Counted from the first letter of the stretch, positions 43,681 to 52,680 are shown. The stretch: 64,000 nt of DNA from Flavobacterium sp. 245 (GCF_004362055.1 NZ_SNXB01000001.1:496001-560000); one strand, 5' to 3'. Made by a program: numbers and translations. Notes: generated by a model from the sequence alone, not told the origin.

Positions 43681-46083
43681 TTATTCATTTTCAACTATAT
43701 TTACTGGAGTAAGCTCTTTAAATTTCTCCTCGACGACAATACGCACTATTACCTTATCCTCAATATATTTCACAAGACCTTTTAAAATACTATCACCCTT
43801 AGTATAATATCCTTGCAATTTCAGTAACTCTATACAATCTTCTAAAGTTCCAGAAGTCATTCTGAGCTTTTTAATTGCTATCGCATAAAGAAATTCATTC
43901 AGTGCCTCAGCATGATCATCGTTAAGATGAAGTATCATATCACCTAAAATTGATTTCATTTTTAAGCTATCCTCTTCGGACAGACTATAATCAATTTCAG
44001 CACTTTTCGCAGCTCTTAAAAAACATGCTTGTATAATACCATCATTATATCTCACAAAATTTCCCGGATCAAGCAGATTTCTAACATATTCGCTCTGTAA
44101 GAATATGTTTTTATTTCTCAATTCATTAAGAATTGAGGAGATTATAAAATAGATTTCGGATTGTTTAGATTTTTTAATAAAGTTATTATGAGCTGCTCCG
44201 GAAGTAAAAGGAGCAAATGCAAAACCTGTTCTTAGCTTTAAAGCCTCGTTTTTTAAACTTGGAAAGAACAAGTTATTCGCTAAGCCTTTATTTCTGCCAC
44301 ATTCAGAAAGTTCAGTTAGTCGTTTTTTACAATATTTTTTAATTATATCAAATTTTTCAGACGCTTCAAAATACTCTTCAAATTGTTTTATAATATTTTC
44401 TTCTTTGTGCCATGGAGTTTCCTGTGCTTCTGCTGTACAGTGAATCTTTTCTACATTAAAAATCTTATGAGTTCCTTTTCCAAATTCTCCAAGACTTAAA
44501 TTTGATTCCAGAAATTCAAATTGCTCATTATTACTGGTTCTATTAGCAAATGTAAAGAATATTCTCTGATAAGTTTTTTCATAATCACGTAAAGCACGAC
44601 TTAAATACAATAAATTTCTGCCTGTAACAATCGACGAACTTATAATTGCAATTGAACCTTTTTGTTTTTTGTCAATTTTCTTTTTCAACTCTTCGTCAGT
44701 TCTTAATATTTGCTCTTCTTGAAAATTAAATCCATGTTCATTAATAACTTGCATAATTATCTGTGCCAATCTAAAAGATGCATCATCCGGAAGCACGATC
44801 ATATATTTTAGAGAAGCTGGTATATTCTGTAGTATATATTTTTCAAGTTTTAAAAAAATAGCATAATAGGGATGTGTTGTCTCGTCCTTATTTACCCATT
44901 CGTCGAAAATTCTAAAAAGATCGATGTAAATTTCATACTTTTTTTCATTAAATGATTTTTCTTTATGATAACATCTAATAAGAGGTTCAGAATCTTTGTT
45001 TTCCTTTTTATAATAAGAACTGAAATTTCTTAAATATACAGGCAAATCAGCTTGTTTAACCAAATAACTCGAAACAATCGGCTTCTCCAAAAGGAATACA
45101 TCTCCTTCAACTTTTAATGGCTTTGATCCCTCAATACAAAAGTTACAAATTTCCCCTTTTTTAACATTATAACTTTTAATTGGATCTAAAGAATCTCTAT
45201 TACTTTTATCCAATGATAAATCACAAAGTACTTGGGCGTCGTATGGCGCTTTTACATTCAAACCAAATATTATAGCAATATTATTTAGGTCTATATTGTT
45301 TGATTTATTCTCAGCATCCGTCATTCTTTTAAGGATACTTCCGGAAGTGGAAGATGAAACTAAAAAAATAGTATCACGCCTAGCTTTAAATTTTAGCTTT
45401 TCAAACATTTTATAAGATCCGAAACTTTCAACAAGGACAGATTCAGTAAATTCAGGATTTAGTTCTTTTAATAAGTTTATGTAAGCAAATGCTAAGGAAT
45501 TTATTGATGACGTATCCGAATAGAGGGTTTCAAACTTCGCTCTTTTGAAATATCGAATTAATGCTGACGCAATAAAAAAGATTTCATTTCCATTTATAAG
45601 TACATTTCCTGTTCTTAAAAAACGATTACTATGCTTACCTGACGGAAATACAAAATGATTTGCAGTTTGTGAAACAATCAATCCACCATTTTTAATGAAT
45701 ATTTTTATAAGTCCACGCTTATAAATTTCATCAATATAAACTTCAGAAGGACAAATCCCTATTACACTTGTAAAATTTCCCAAAGAATCAAGAGCAATTA
45801 AGCAAATATTATTGTGATTTTCATCAAATTCAAATTTAGGTATGTAATTATAAATAGGAGAATCTTTAACAAATAAAGCCTCAATCTTGCTTTTATTAAA
45901 TTCTAAACAAATAATAATTAACTGATCCGGCAATGTATTGTTTTGAAAGTAGTTACGAAGCTGTAACTCAATATCAGTATGTGATTTGTAAGGAAAGAAA
46001 ATAACAAGATGATTTTGCATTTGATCACCTTTACCTTCGATTTTTACTTCTTTATAAAAACTATAGAGGTAGCAACTTTTCAT
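43681..46083 (-). CDS. Large protein with two degenerate phosphoribosyltransferase-like regions
   Basis: 800 residues from the ATG at 46083; nine codons further up only a TTG is available. Region 1 (about 115-290) resembles orotate phosphoribosyltransferase: FVFPSGKHSNRFLRTGNVL, then LYSDTSSINSLAFAYINLL and a loop FLVSSSTSGSILKRM. A CxxC pair follows (CNFC, about 313-316). Region 2 (about 425-500) has MIVLPDDASFRLAQIIMQVI and SIAIISSSIVTGRNLLYLSRAL. Both loops match the PRPP loop pattern, e.g. VIIDDSIVRGTTL of purF in this window, except that the two acidic residues are Ser. The C-terminal 230 residues look helical. It forms an operon with the GHKL gene (stop at 46091, start at 46083). Function unknown. 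Confidence 0.82.
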   Translation of the reverse strand: MKSCYLYSFYKEVKIEGKGDQMQNHLVIFFPYKSHTDIELQLRNYFQNNTLPDQLIIICLEFNKSKIEALFVKDSPIYNYIPKFEFDENHNNICLIALDSLGNFTSVIGICPSEVYIDEIYKRGLIKIFIKNGGLIVSQTANHFVFPSGKHSNRFLRTGNVLINGNEIFFIASALIRYFKRAKFETLYSDTSSINSLAFAYINLLKELNPEFTESVLVESFGSYKMFEKLKFKARRDTIFLVSSSTSGSILKRMTDAENKSNNIDLNNIAIIFGLNVKAPYDAQVLCDLSLDKSNRDSLDPIKSYNVKKGEICNFCIEGSKPLKVEGDVFLLEKPIVSSYLVKQADLPVYLRNFSSYYKKENKDSEPLIRCYHKEKSFNEKKYEIYIDLFRIFDEWVNKDETTHPYYAIFLKLEKYILQNIPASLKYMIVLPDDASFRLAQIIMQVINEHGFNFQEEQILRTDEELKKKIDKKQKGSIAIISSSIVTGRNLLYLSRALRDYEKTYQRIFFTFANRTSNNEQFEFLESNLSLGEFGKGTHKIFNVEKIHCTAEAQETPWHKEENIIKQFEEYFEASEKFDIIKKYCKKRLTELSECGRNKGLANNLFFPSLKNEALKLRTGFAFAPFTSGAAHNNFIKKSKQSEIYFIISSILNELRNKNIFLQSEYVRNLLDPGNFVRYNDGIIQACFLRAAKSAEIDYSLSEEDSLKMKSILGDMILHLNDDHAEALNEFLYAIAIKKLRMTSGTLEDCIELLKLQGYYTKGDSILKGLVKYIEDKVIVRIVVEEKFKELTPVNIVENE

Positions 46084-46090
46084 AGGCTGA

Positions 46091-47275
46091 TTATAATAAT
46101 GGATAAACAAGTGTTACTAATGTTCCTTCCGTGTTCTTCATTTCCGAATAGATATTATTAGAACCACTAAGCCAATCAAATAACTCAACTTGCTCAGTAT
46201 TTTGCGTATTATTATAAGGTGAGTTTATCAAATCACGATAAATAGAACATCTTCCTGTTCTAATTTTTAAAAATCCTCGTTTATCATTTAACAACCTTAA
46301 AACTTCATCTAACCCATAACCTTTGTTTTTTCCTTCTACACCCCCCACAGACGTCTGCCCTTTAATCAAACACTTTCTAACAGTATCTATTTCTTGATTA
46401 ATTGTAAGTTCTTTATTGTATGAAGAACTTAAAAATCTCTTAACCATACCTGGACCACTATCAAAAACTGAAATTTCTAATAAAAAACAATCTGCGTCTT
46501 CTTGATAAAAAGATGCTCGATAATATTTTTTTAAACCTTCATGGTTGGTACCTTCTATAAATCCACTCTTAGAACTTCGATGTATCCGCATAAATAATCC
46601 TCGTGTATTTGGCTGTAGCTTGCTTTCATCCAAATAATCTTTTTTAGCATGTTCATCTGTATTTTTTAAAAGTTCCCATACAATTTTGGACATACTATCA
46701 AACGAATCCCGAAAATGCCTCTTCATTCTTTCTTGATAATTTATAGATAATTTCTTGATAATATGGTATAAGGAATTATCTAATCCTGAGGGAGTATCAA
46801 TATAACTAAAGTCATTTGCATAGAACCAATGGGAGAGCCCTTTTTCATATGAATAATGATCAAAGCATGGTATCATTATAGATTCTTTAGGCAGATCACC
46901 AGATAACGAATCAATATAATTATGCATAAAAGATGTATGCTCTTTAAAATATTTTTTTAAAGCAATGCCTTCATGGTTAATAAATTCACTCTCTTTCCAT
47001 AATGTAGACAAAACAACATAACCATAATAATCCAGAGAAAAACTTTTGAAAGCTTCAGCATTATTGATATCTATTTGAATGATTACGTTACCCTTTTTTT
47101 CCCGCATCCAAGTGAATAATAGTAAATAGAATCCGGGTAAAATACCAAATCCTCTGTAATCTATACTTAATGGAATTTCTATATCAGTATCTATACTTGA
47201 TTTATAGAGTTTTCCATATAAATCTTCAAGTTTTTCTAAGGTTATTCCTTTGGGAATCTTAATAACTGATTTCAT
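46091..47275 (-). CDS. GHKL-fold (HATPase) protein, partner of the phosphoribosyltransferase-like protein
   Basis: 394 residues, no signal or membrane helix. The ATP site is readable: N box VWELLKNTDEHAKKD (Glu 201, Asn 205, His 209), G1 box VFDSGPGMVKRFL (about 271-282), G2 box GKNKGYGLDEVLRLL (about 315-329) and a closing GTLVTLVYP (384-392). The first 190 residues have no motif I can name, though IDYRGFGILPGFYLLLFTW may be a STAS-like fold. It is not a histidine kinase, since no dimerisation and phospho-acceptor helix is seen. Together with the downstream gene it looks like a two-protein system, with an ATP-dependent switch beside a ligand-binding protein. Confidence 0.85.
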   Translation of the reverse strand: MKSVIKIPKGITLEKLEDLYGKLYKSSIDTDIEIPLSIDYRGFGILPGFYLLLFTWMREKKGNVIIQIDINNAEAFKSFSLDYYGYVVLSTLWKESEFINHEGIALKKYFKEHTSFMHNYIDSLSGDLPKESIMIPCFDHYSYEKGLSHWFYANDFSYIDTPSGLDNSLYHIIKKLSINYQERMKRHFRDSFDSMSKIVWELLKNTDEHAKKDYLDESKLQPNTRGLFMRIHRSSKSGFIEGTNHEGLKKYYRASFYQEDADCFLLEISVFDSGPGMVKRFLSSSYNKELTINQEIDTVRKCLIKGQTSVGGVEGKNKGYGLDEVLRLLNDKRGFLKIRTGRCSIYRDLINSPYNNTQNTEQVELFDWLSGSNNIYSEMKNTEGTLVTLVYPLL

Positions 47276-47358
47276 TTGAATAAGTTTTGCAGTGCTTTTT
47301 AAAAGTAAGTACTAAATGTAAATATAATACTTAATAAACTAGTTGCTTATATATTATT

Positions 47359-47403
47359 TTACACCAAATAACTTGTGCTGGTGTAATTAACTTCTTATAT
47401 TTG
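47359..47403 (+). promoter_or_regulatory. Promoter with overlapping operator-like palindrome, IS1595-type gene
   Basis: TTACACCA (47359-47366) and TGGTGTAA (47379-47386) are perfect complements 12 bases apart. They flank the -33 element CTTG (47372-47375), 20 bases before the -7 box TATATTTG (47396-47403). Confidence 0.6.
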
Positions 47404-47424
47404 TATTGCAATAAAAAAAAGGTA

Positions 47425-47874
47425 ATGATAAACGAAGATTTCACATCAATTTTTGATTTAATTAAAACGTTTCCAAATGAACAAACTTGCATTGAACATT
47501 TGGAAATTTTGCGTTGGAACGGGCAAGTTATCAGCCCTTTTGATTCGAACTCAAAAGTCTATAAATGTAAGAACAACAAATATCGTTGCAAAAATTCAGG
47601 CAAATACTTCAATGTAAAAACAGATACTTTATTCGATAATACTAAAATTGAATTACAAAAATGGTTTCTTGCCATCTGGATTATAACATCTCGAAAAGAA
47701 GGAATTTCTTCATTACAATTAGGTCGCGATTTAAACATCACTCAAAAATCAGCGTGGTTTATGATACAGCGAATTAGAAATTGTTTTAGAATCGATATCG
47801 ATAATAAATCTGACGATAAAGCTAAAGATTTAGAACCAAATGATTTAACTTATAGATTTCAAAACAGTAAATAA
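47425..47874 (+). CDS. IS1595-type transposase N-terminal part (zinc-ribbon-like and HTH), stand-alone
   Basis: 149 residues from the ATG at 47425 (MINEDFTSIFDLIKTFPNEQ); the longer frame starts inside the -7 box. CIEHLEILRWNGQVISPFDSNSKVYKCKNNKYRCKNSGKYFNV is the zinc-ribbon region of IS1595/ISXO2 transposases and ISSLQLGRDLNITQKSAWFMIQRIRNCF the helix-turn-helix. The DDE catalytic domain is absent, and no remnant follows in the other frames before the next gene. It may be a decayed insertion sequence or a retained DNA-binding protein. The promoter and palindrome upstream favour the second, and RhuM follows after 23 bases. Confidence 0.75.
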   Translation: MINEDFTSIFDLIKTFPNEQTCIEHLEILRWNGQVISPFDSNSKVYKCKNNKYRCKNSGKYFNVKTDTLFDNTKIELQKWFLAIWIITSRKEGISSLQLGRDLNITQKSAWFMIQRIRNCFRIDIDNKSDDKAKDLEPNDLTYRFQNSK

Positions 47875-47897
47875 AATAACTTATAAAGAATTGACAT

Positions 47898-49037
47898 ATG
47901 CTTAATTTAGAGAATGAACATAAGTTCATGTTTTATTCCACTTCGGAGGGAAATATAAATATTCAAGTCGTATTGGATGAAAATAATGAAACTGTTTGGG
48001 TTTCTCAAAATGCTATGGCAGAGATTTTTGAAACAACCAAACAAACAGTAAGCTACCACTTAACTAACATATATAGTGAAGGAGAGTTAAATAAATACGC
48101 AACTGTCAAAGAAATTTTGACAGTTCAAGAAGAAGGAAAAAGAAATGTTCAAAGAAATATTGAATTCTACAACTTAGACGCTATAATATCCGTTGGCTAC
48201 AGAGTTAATTCACAAAAAGCTACGTATTTTAGAATATGGGCAAATTCAGTTTTAAAAGAATATCTTAAAAAAGGCTTCGTGCTTGATGATGATAGATTAA
48301 AGCAAGGGAAAACTCTTTTTGGTAAAGACTACTTTGACGAATTATTAGAGAAGATACGTGAAATACGCGCGAGTGAAAGACGTTTCTACCAAAAGATTAC
48401 TGATATATATGCAACAGCGGTAGATTACGATCCTAAAGCCCCTATCACGCAAACCTTTTTTGCAACTGTTCAAAACAAACTTGAATTTGCTATAACGCAT
48501 CATACTGCTCCTGAAATAGTAAAGCTACGAGCAAACTCTAAGAAGCCTAATATGGGTTTAACTACTTGGAAAAACTCTAAAACAGGGGGTAAAATCTTAA
48601 AAACAGATGTTGGTGTTGCCAAAAATTATTTGTCAGAAGAAGAAATATCAGAGCTAAATATTTTAGTGAATATGTATCTTGATTATGCTGAATTACAAGC
48701 AAAGAGAAATAAGCTTATGAAAATGAATGAATGGGTCGATAGACTTGATACATTTTTAAAATTTAATGAATATGATATTTTGAAAGATGCAGGTAAGATG
48801 AGAACAGAAGTAGCGAAAAAATTTGCTGAGAAAGAATTTGAAAAATTTAGAATTATTCAAGATTTAGAGTATAAATCCGATTTTGACAAAGTTATTGAAA
48901 ACATAAAAAGCACCGGTGAACTACCCAAAGAAAGCGAATCATTAAAGGTAAATGCTTTATCATTAAAGTCCGTTTCTGAGTTAGCAAAATTCAATCAAAG
49001 CCTTAAAAAAGGACTGAATTCTAATCCAAAAGACTAA
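47898..49037 (+). CDS. RhuM family protein
   Basis: 379 residues. VWVSQNAMAEIFETTKQTVSYHLTNIYSEGEL is the N-terminal DNA-binding-like segment, and NIEFYNLDAIISVGYRVNSQKATYFRIWANSVLKEYLKKGFVLDDDRL is the RhuM core. The C-terminus (about 155-340) contains RASERRFYQKITDIYATAVDYD and is helical. RhuM proteins were named for a Salmonella pathogenicity island gene and are often found on mobile elements and near restriction systems; the activity is not known. It lies 23 bases after the IS1595-type gene, on the same strand. Confidence 0.9.
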   Translation: MLNLENEHKFMFYSTSEGNINIQVVLDENNETVWVSQNAMAEIFETTKQTVSYHLTNIYSEGELNKYATVKEILTVQEEGKRNVQRNIEFYNLDAIISVGYRVNSQKATYFRIWANSVLKEYLKKGFVLDDDRLKQGKTLFGKDYFDELLEKIREIRASERRFYQKITDIYATAVDYDPKAPITQTFFATVQNKLEFAITHHTAPEIVKLRANSKKPNMGLTTWKNSKTGGKILKTDVGVAKNYLSEEEISELNILVNMYLDYAELQAKRNKLMKMNEWVDRLDTFLKFNEYDILKDAGKMRTEVAKKFAEKEFEKFRIIQDLEYKSDFDKVIENIKSTGELPKESESLKVNALSLKSVSELAKFNQSLKKGLNSNPKD

Positions 49038-49057
49038 GAGTCAAAAATTACTGAAGA

Positions 49058-49098
49058 CTATCCATTTTGACCGTTTAACTATATGGTCAAAGTGGATA
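49058..49098. terminator. Long hairpin between converging genes
   Basis: CTATCCATTTTGACC (49058-49072) pairs with GGTCAAAGTGGATAG (49084-49098) with a single wobble. No T tract follows, so it may work as a bidirectional barrier. Confidence 0.55.
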
Positions 49099-49100
49099 GC

Positions 49101-50042
49101 CTAAATATTTAAAAGATCAATCTTTTTTTCAATGATTTTGGTGATTTCATTTTGTAAATTTTCTGAATGATCAGCAGTTATTTTTCGAAGTTGGTTTTTA
49201 TGGTAAATGAAGTTTTTCTTTTGATTATTGAAAAGAAGCTGTAACCAATATTCCACATTTGAATATTTCAGTAATTTAATTCCTAATTTAATATCTAAAG
49301 AATCTATTTGGATAGTGTTGTCAAAAAATAACACGTTTTGCCATTCATTCACGAGATCTTGTTTGAAGTTTTGAAGTCCGAAATTGAGTAAATCTTCTAA
49401 ATTATAAATATTTTTTTGCTTCAATTTTTCCATTTTGATGAAATTAATTTCAAAACGCATAATTTCGCCATCAATTTCAAATCCTTTTGAAATGTAATGT
49501 TGTGCTTTATTATACGTTTTAAGCATGTACTGAGAGTGCTCTACTTGCTTATACCTTCCTTCGTCAGAATTCATTTTATCTTCAAACGGCTTATTCTTGT
49601 GTAAAAGACATTTACTTAAAATTTCGTTTGTAGGAATTGGGGGATTTATGTTAACACCAATCTCTAATCTTTTCAAAATAGATTGACCAGGAGTTATACC
49701 AAATTTTATTTTTAAATCCTGCAAAACAGTTAAAATCGCCTTTATGTCGAAATCATTGTAGTTATGCGCTCCATTATTCCAGTATTTATGCAAACTCCCT
49801 TCCATGGTAATTCGTCCGGTTTCCCAGATCGTGAATTTTAACCCCTGAAAAAAAGCAGTTTTATATGGCATCTTATAAAGTAAGTTCCCGTTTCGGTTTT
49901 GTTTTTGTATTTTATTTTTATCCAATATAGGGAATAAAACACCTTCATCTGAGACGTTTCTTTGCTCAAATAGTAATAGTGGATTTGCCTCAAAAGTAGA
50001 GGGTGGCATATCGTTAATTAATATTTTTATAAAATCGATCAA
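49101..50042 (-). CDS. Probable phage/plasmid-type replication initiation protein
   Basis: 313 residues. FTIWETGRITMEGSLHKYWNNGAHNYNDFDIKAI and LKRLEIGVNINPPIPTNEIL, followed by YMLKTYNKAQHYISKG and IMRFEINFIKMEKLKQKNIYNLEDLL, resemble replication proteins of small Bacteroidota mobile elements related to the rolling-circle initiator group. A catalytic Tyr cannot be fixed by eye. The first codon is TTG at 50042; the first ATG is 11 codons in. Located after a terminator that ends the excisionase unit. The presence of such a gene would let the excised island replicate. Confidence 0.55.
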   Translation of the reverse strand: MIDFIKILINDMPPSTFEANPLLLFEQRNVSDEGVLFPILDKNKIQKQNRNGNLLYKMPYKTAFFQGLKFTIWETGRITMEGSLHKYWNNGAHNYNDFDIKAILTVLQDLKIKFGITPGQSILKRLEIGVNINPPIPTNEILSKCLLHKNKPFEDKMNSDEGRYKQVEHSQYMLKTYNKAQHYISKGFEIDGEIMRFEINFIKMEKLKQKNIYNLEDLLNFGLQNFKQDLVNEWQNVLFFDNTIQIDSLDIKLGIKLLKYSNVEYWLQLLFNNQKKNFIYHKNQLRKITADHSENLQNEITKIIEKKIDLLNI

Positions 50043-50100
50043 TTGAATATCTTCGTTGAGATTTATAAGATGCCTAGTGAAGCTTCACTTTTAAAAAAAG

Positions 50101-50125
50101 AACGAGAGCCACAATAACTCTCGTT
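50101..50125 (-). terminator. Terminator of the excisionase unit
   Basis: AACGAGAG (50101-50108) pairs with CTCTCGTT (50118-50125); on the minus strand a seven-T run follows. Confidence 0.78.
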
Positions 50126-50157
50126 TTCGTAAGTTTTGAGTTAACCATTAACATGGT

Positions 50158-50280
50158 TTAGTTAGAGTAAACGCCTAAACGTTTTAGCAATCTTATCAGT
50201 AATTCGTCTGATACAGGCTCACATTTTTTCAATCCAATAAGTAAGTATTGGATTCTTGTTTTTTCTCTGAAATGTTTCAT
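50158..50280 (-). CDS. Small basic protein of 40 residues
   Basis: Starts at the ATG at 50280, 3 bases after the stop of the HTH gene, and ends RLLKRLGVYSN. It is Lys/Arg-rich with a likely helical core (IQYLLIGLKK, then SDELLIRLLKRL). No domain is recognised. The tight coupling with the excisionase-like gene and a terminator directly after it support a real gene. Confidence 0.55.
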   Translation of the reverse strand: MKHFREKTRIQYLLIGLKKCEPVSDELLIRLLKRLGVYSN

Positions 50281-50283
50281 GGC

Positions 50284-50562
50284 CTAAACATTTAAAGGCT
50301 GTATGCTTGCTTCTACTTGGGAGCGCAGGAAATAGACACGTCCTCCAATGCCTCTCGGCTGTAAAATACCTCGTTTACACCAATTGTGAATTGTTGAAAT
50401 ATCTACATTAAACATTTGCGCCAATTCGTGACGGGTTAAATATTCGTTCGGTGGCTTGGGTTTGTAGTGTTTTAGAAATTCGTCTAATTGAATTTTTATG
50501 CCCTCGTTAATTTCCTTTTGAAGTTGATCCGGGCTGTACTGGATAAATTGTATTACACTCAT
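50284..50562 (-). CDS. Helix-turn-helix protein, excisionase (MerR/AlpA-like) type
   Basis: 92 residues. The C-terminal half LTRHELAQMFNVDISTIHNWCKRGILQPRGIGGRVYFLRSQVEAS is the excisionase-type HTH with a wing. The N-terminus is helical. Proteins like this direct excision with the recombinase or regulate it. It precedes the 40-residue gene and lies 107 bases downstream of the 205-residue gene. Confidence 0.88.
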   Translation of the reverse strand: MSVIQFIQYSPDQLQKEINEGIKIQLDEFLKHYKPKPPNEYLTRHELAQMFNVDISTIHNWCKRGILQPRGIGGRVYFLRSQVEASIQPLNV

Positions 50563-50669
50563 AATTAACTTTTTAATTGATTATGGTGTAAAATAAATAT
50601 GGGGAAAAATAGGGTATTCCCCTAAATGATTGAAATACAAAAAAACCTCTCATTTCTGAAAGGCATTTT

Positions 50670-51287
50670 TTAGTTTTTTAATTTAAAACCTAATTTTATA
50701 AGGGAATATTTGACCCTCTCAACGGTTTTAGTAGTATGATAGGGGTGATCTTTATGATCAGTGTCCTTGTCCGAAAGCCTATTTAAGCTAGGTCTTAGCG
50801 TTTGGGGTCTTTCACCACACAATAGACTTAAAGCCTTTGATAAAGCATTATTGCTTATTCCGAATTCTGCATTATTTCTTATATGTTCTATTATTCCTAA
50901 CTCATTATAAGCGATTATTTTTTCAACTGCAGTTGAGTTTGACAAATCAAGCTCTTCAGTTTCTACAATACTTCCTACACCTAACTCCCTTTTTTTTATC
51001 TCTAGGAATTTAAGTTCGTCTTTAAGGTGTTGGATTGTCCCTTCAAATCTTGTTTTACCAGTTTTTACTAAATAATTGATATCTTTTTCATCTGGGATGT
51101 TTAATTTATCTGTAAAACCTTCCATAACTTCATTCCTAATATCTTCATCTGTTTTTTGACTGACTATGTCTAAAATTTTTTTTAGTTTATTGGTCTCCTG
51201 TATAATAAAATCTAGTGGTTTTTTGTCTTCGTTTTTCAATAAATAATTGTATAATTCTCTCTCATAAGTCATAAAATCTCTTGCCAT
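50670..51287 (-). CDS. Island-associated protein of unknown function
   Basis: 205 residues, soluble, no signal. Starts MARDFMTYERELYNYLLKNEDK. The middle is charged and helical (about 60-105), and the end contains KIIAYNELGIIEHIRNNAEFGISNNALSKALSLLCGE and ERPQTLRPSLNRLSDKD, a type of ending I have seen in Bacteroidota proteins placed next to integrases, but without function. It lies 22 bases after the recombinase gene, so is probably cotranscribed with it. Confidence 0.7.
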   Translation of the reverse strand: MARDFMTYERELYNYLLKNEDKKPLDFIIQETNKLKKILDIVSQKTDEDIRNEVMEGFTDKLNIPDEKDINYLVKTGKTRFEGTIQHLKDELKFLEIKKRELGVGSIVETEELDLSNSTAVEKIIAYNELGIIEHIRNNAEFGISNNALSKALSLLCGERPQTLRPSLNRLSDKDTDHKDHPYHTTKTVERVKYSLIKLGFKLKN

Positions 51288-51309
51288 TTTCTTTAATTTT
51301 AAATTTATT

Positions 51310-52629
51310 TTATTCGTTTGTTCCGTTTTTTATTACTTTCATTTCAGGCTTTTTGTCTTTATGGATTTCGTTATAAAACTTCATAAACAAATCGGCATTT
51401 TCATCAGTATCTTCTGGTGCATTTATATAAACACGAAAAATTGATTCCTTGGAATGGCCGCTTATCCCCATTAGTACGGGAGTAGGAATTTTCTTATAGT
51501 AATTACTGCAGAAGGATCTTCTAAATGAGTGCGTCGTTATTAGTTTGTGTTTTTCATATAAATCAAACTTTTTACGTCCAGTTCCGGAATCAAATATTTT
51601 CCCTTCAGTCAATACGTTTATTCCGGCTGTTTCACACACTTTTTTAATGTAGGTATTTAATTTCTGAGTGCTGATTTTATACGGAAAACTGTTTTCTATC
51701 ATGTCAATAATGAATGGGTCACTTATTCCAACTGTTACGGCTTTTTTTGTTTTCTGTTGGATCAGGTCTAAATACATATTCCCGCCTTTGTATCGGATAT
51801 TATCTTTTGTAATTTCGATTAAATCCCCTCCCCGCTGTCCAATTTCGCACCCAATTAATAACCATTTGCGAGCATTTTGATGCGCTTCGCTTTTAATATC
51901 GGCAGTTCGTATTTGTTCCAACTCAGCAAAAGATAAGGTTTGAATATATCGGTCATCGTCGCTTTCCGATACTATGGTAATTTGTTTAGCATACGAATTA
52001 ACCTGAATACCTTTTTTTTCGGCTTCAATACAAACTGTCTTAATGTTTGCAATGTGCTTTGAAGCTGTGTTTATGGCGTACTTTTTGGTTTTAAGTAGCC
52101 ACTGTTCCAGTTTCTCCATCAACGCCAGATTAATGTCCGTAAAGTGTATTTGCTTTTTATTTTTGTTTTGAAATTCTAAAAGGATATTTTTTGTTGATGT
52201 AAAGCTGTTTTTTCTGCTTAATGAAATACCGTGTTTGTACCCTCCTTTTACTTTTACTTTTCGAGTATCAGCCGTGTCAATTATGTTTTGAATATAATTT
52301 ACTATTAGACCTTCATCGGTTTTTTCTATCCGATTAAAACAATCATTGATTTTTGATTCGAGCCAAAATGAATCAATTACAATTCCTTTCCCTAGATCAG
52401 AATTGAGATTTTCAAAAATAAAAGATTCCAACTTTTTAAGGTTGTTAAATATTATTTTGTTTTCCGTGTTATTTTGTTTGGGACGGTCTGTGTCTTTGCT
52501 CCAATCTTTTGGGTTGATAGAAAACCCAGTATTTAACTCAATGACGTTTCCACGTCCTGTGGACAAATAAACTTTTATAGATACGTTTTTGTTTGCCTTA
52601 CTTCTTAATCTGAAATTTACGGTTGCCAT
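51310..52629 (-). CDS. Tyrosine recombinase/integrase
   Basis: 439 residues. The N-terminal part is an Arm-type domain (MATVNFRLRSKANKNVSIKV), then a SAM-like core-binding domain (about 110-220), then the catalytic domain with Arg in IGCEIGQRGGDLIEI, a Lys region, HSFRRSFCSNYY (HxxR) and ISGHSKESIFRVYINA (His and Tyr nucleophile). It should catalyse integration of the island into tRNA-Leu and its excision. It lies 228 bases inside the right end and reads inward. Confidence 0.95.
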   Translation of the reverse strand: MATVNFRLRSKANKNVSIKVYLSTGRGNVIELNTGFSINPKDWSKDTDRPKQNNTENKIIFNNLKKLESFIFENLNSDLGKGIVIDSFWLESKINDCFNRIEKTDEGLIVNYIQNIIDTADTRKVKVKGGYKHGISLSRKNSFTSTKNILLEFQNKNKKQIHFTDINLALMEKLEQWLLKTKKYAINTASKHIANIKTVCIEAEKKGIQVNSYAKQITIVSESDDDRYIQTLSFAELEQIRTADIKSEAHQNARKWLLIGCEIGQRGGDLIEITKDNIRYKGGNMYLDLIQQKTKKAVTVGISDPFIIDMIENSFPYKISTQKLNTYIKKVCETAGINVLTEGKIFDSGTGRKKFDLYEKHKLITTHSFRRSFCSNYYKKIPTPVLMGISGHSKESIFRVYINAPEDTDENADLFMKFYNEIHKDKKPEMKVIKNGTNE

Positions 52630-52680
52630 AGTTTGAACATTAGAAACATTTTGAACAATCCAAATATAACACTAATTGCC

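Noticed and set aside
43681..46083. Active orotate phosphoribosyltransferase
   Set aside because: Both PRPP-loop-like segments lack the acidic pair, and the protein is about four times the size of PyrE.
46091..47275. Sensor histidine kinase reading of the GHKL protein
   Set aside because: No membrane helix, no phospho-acceptor His box before the N box and no response regulator nearby.
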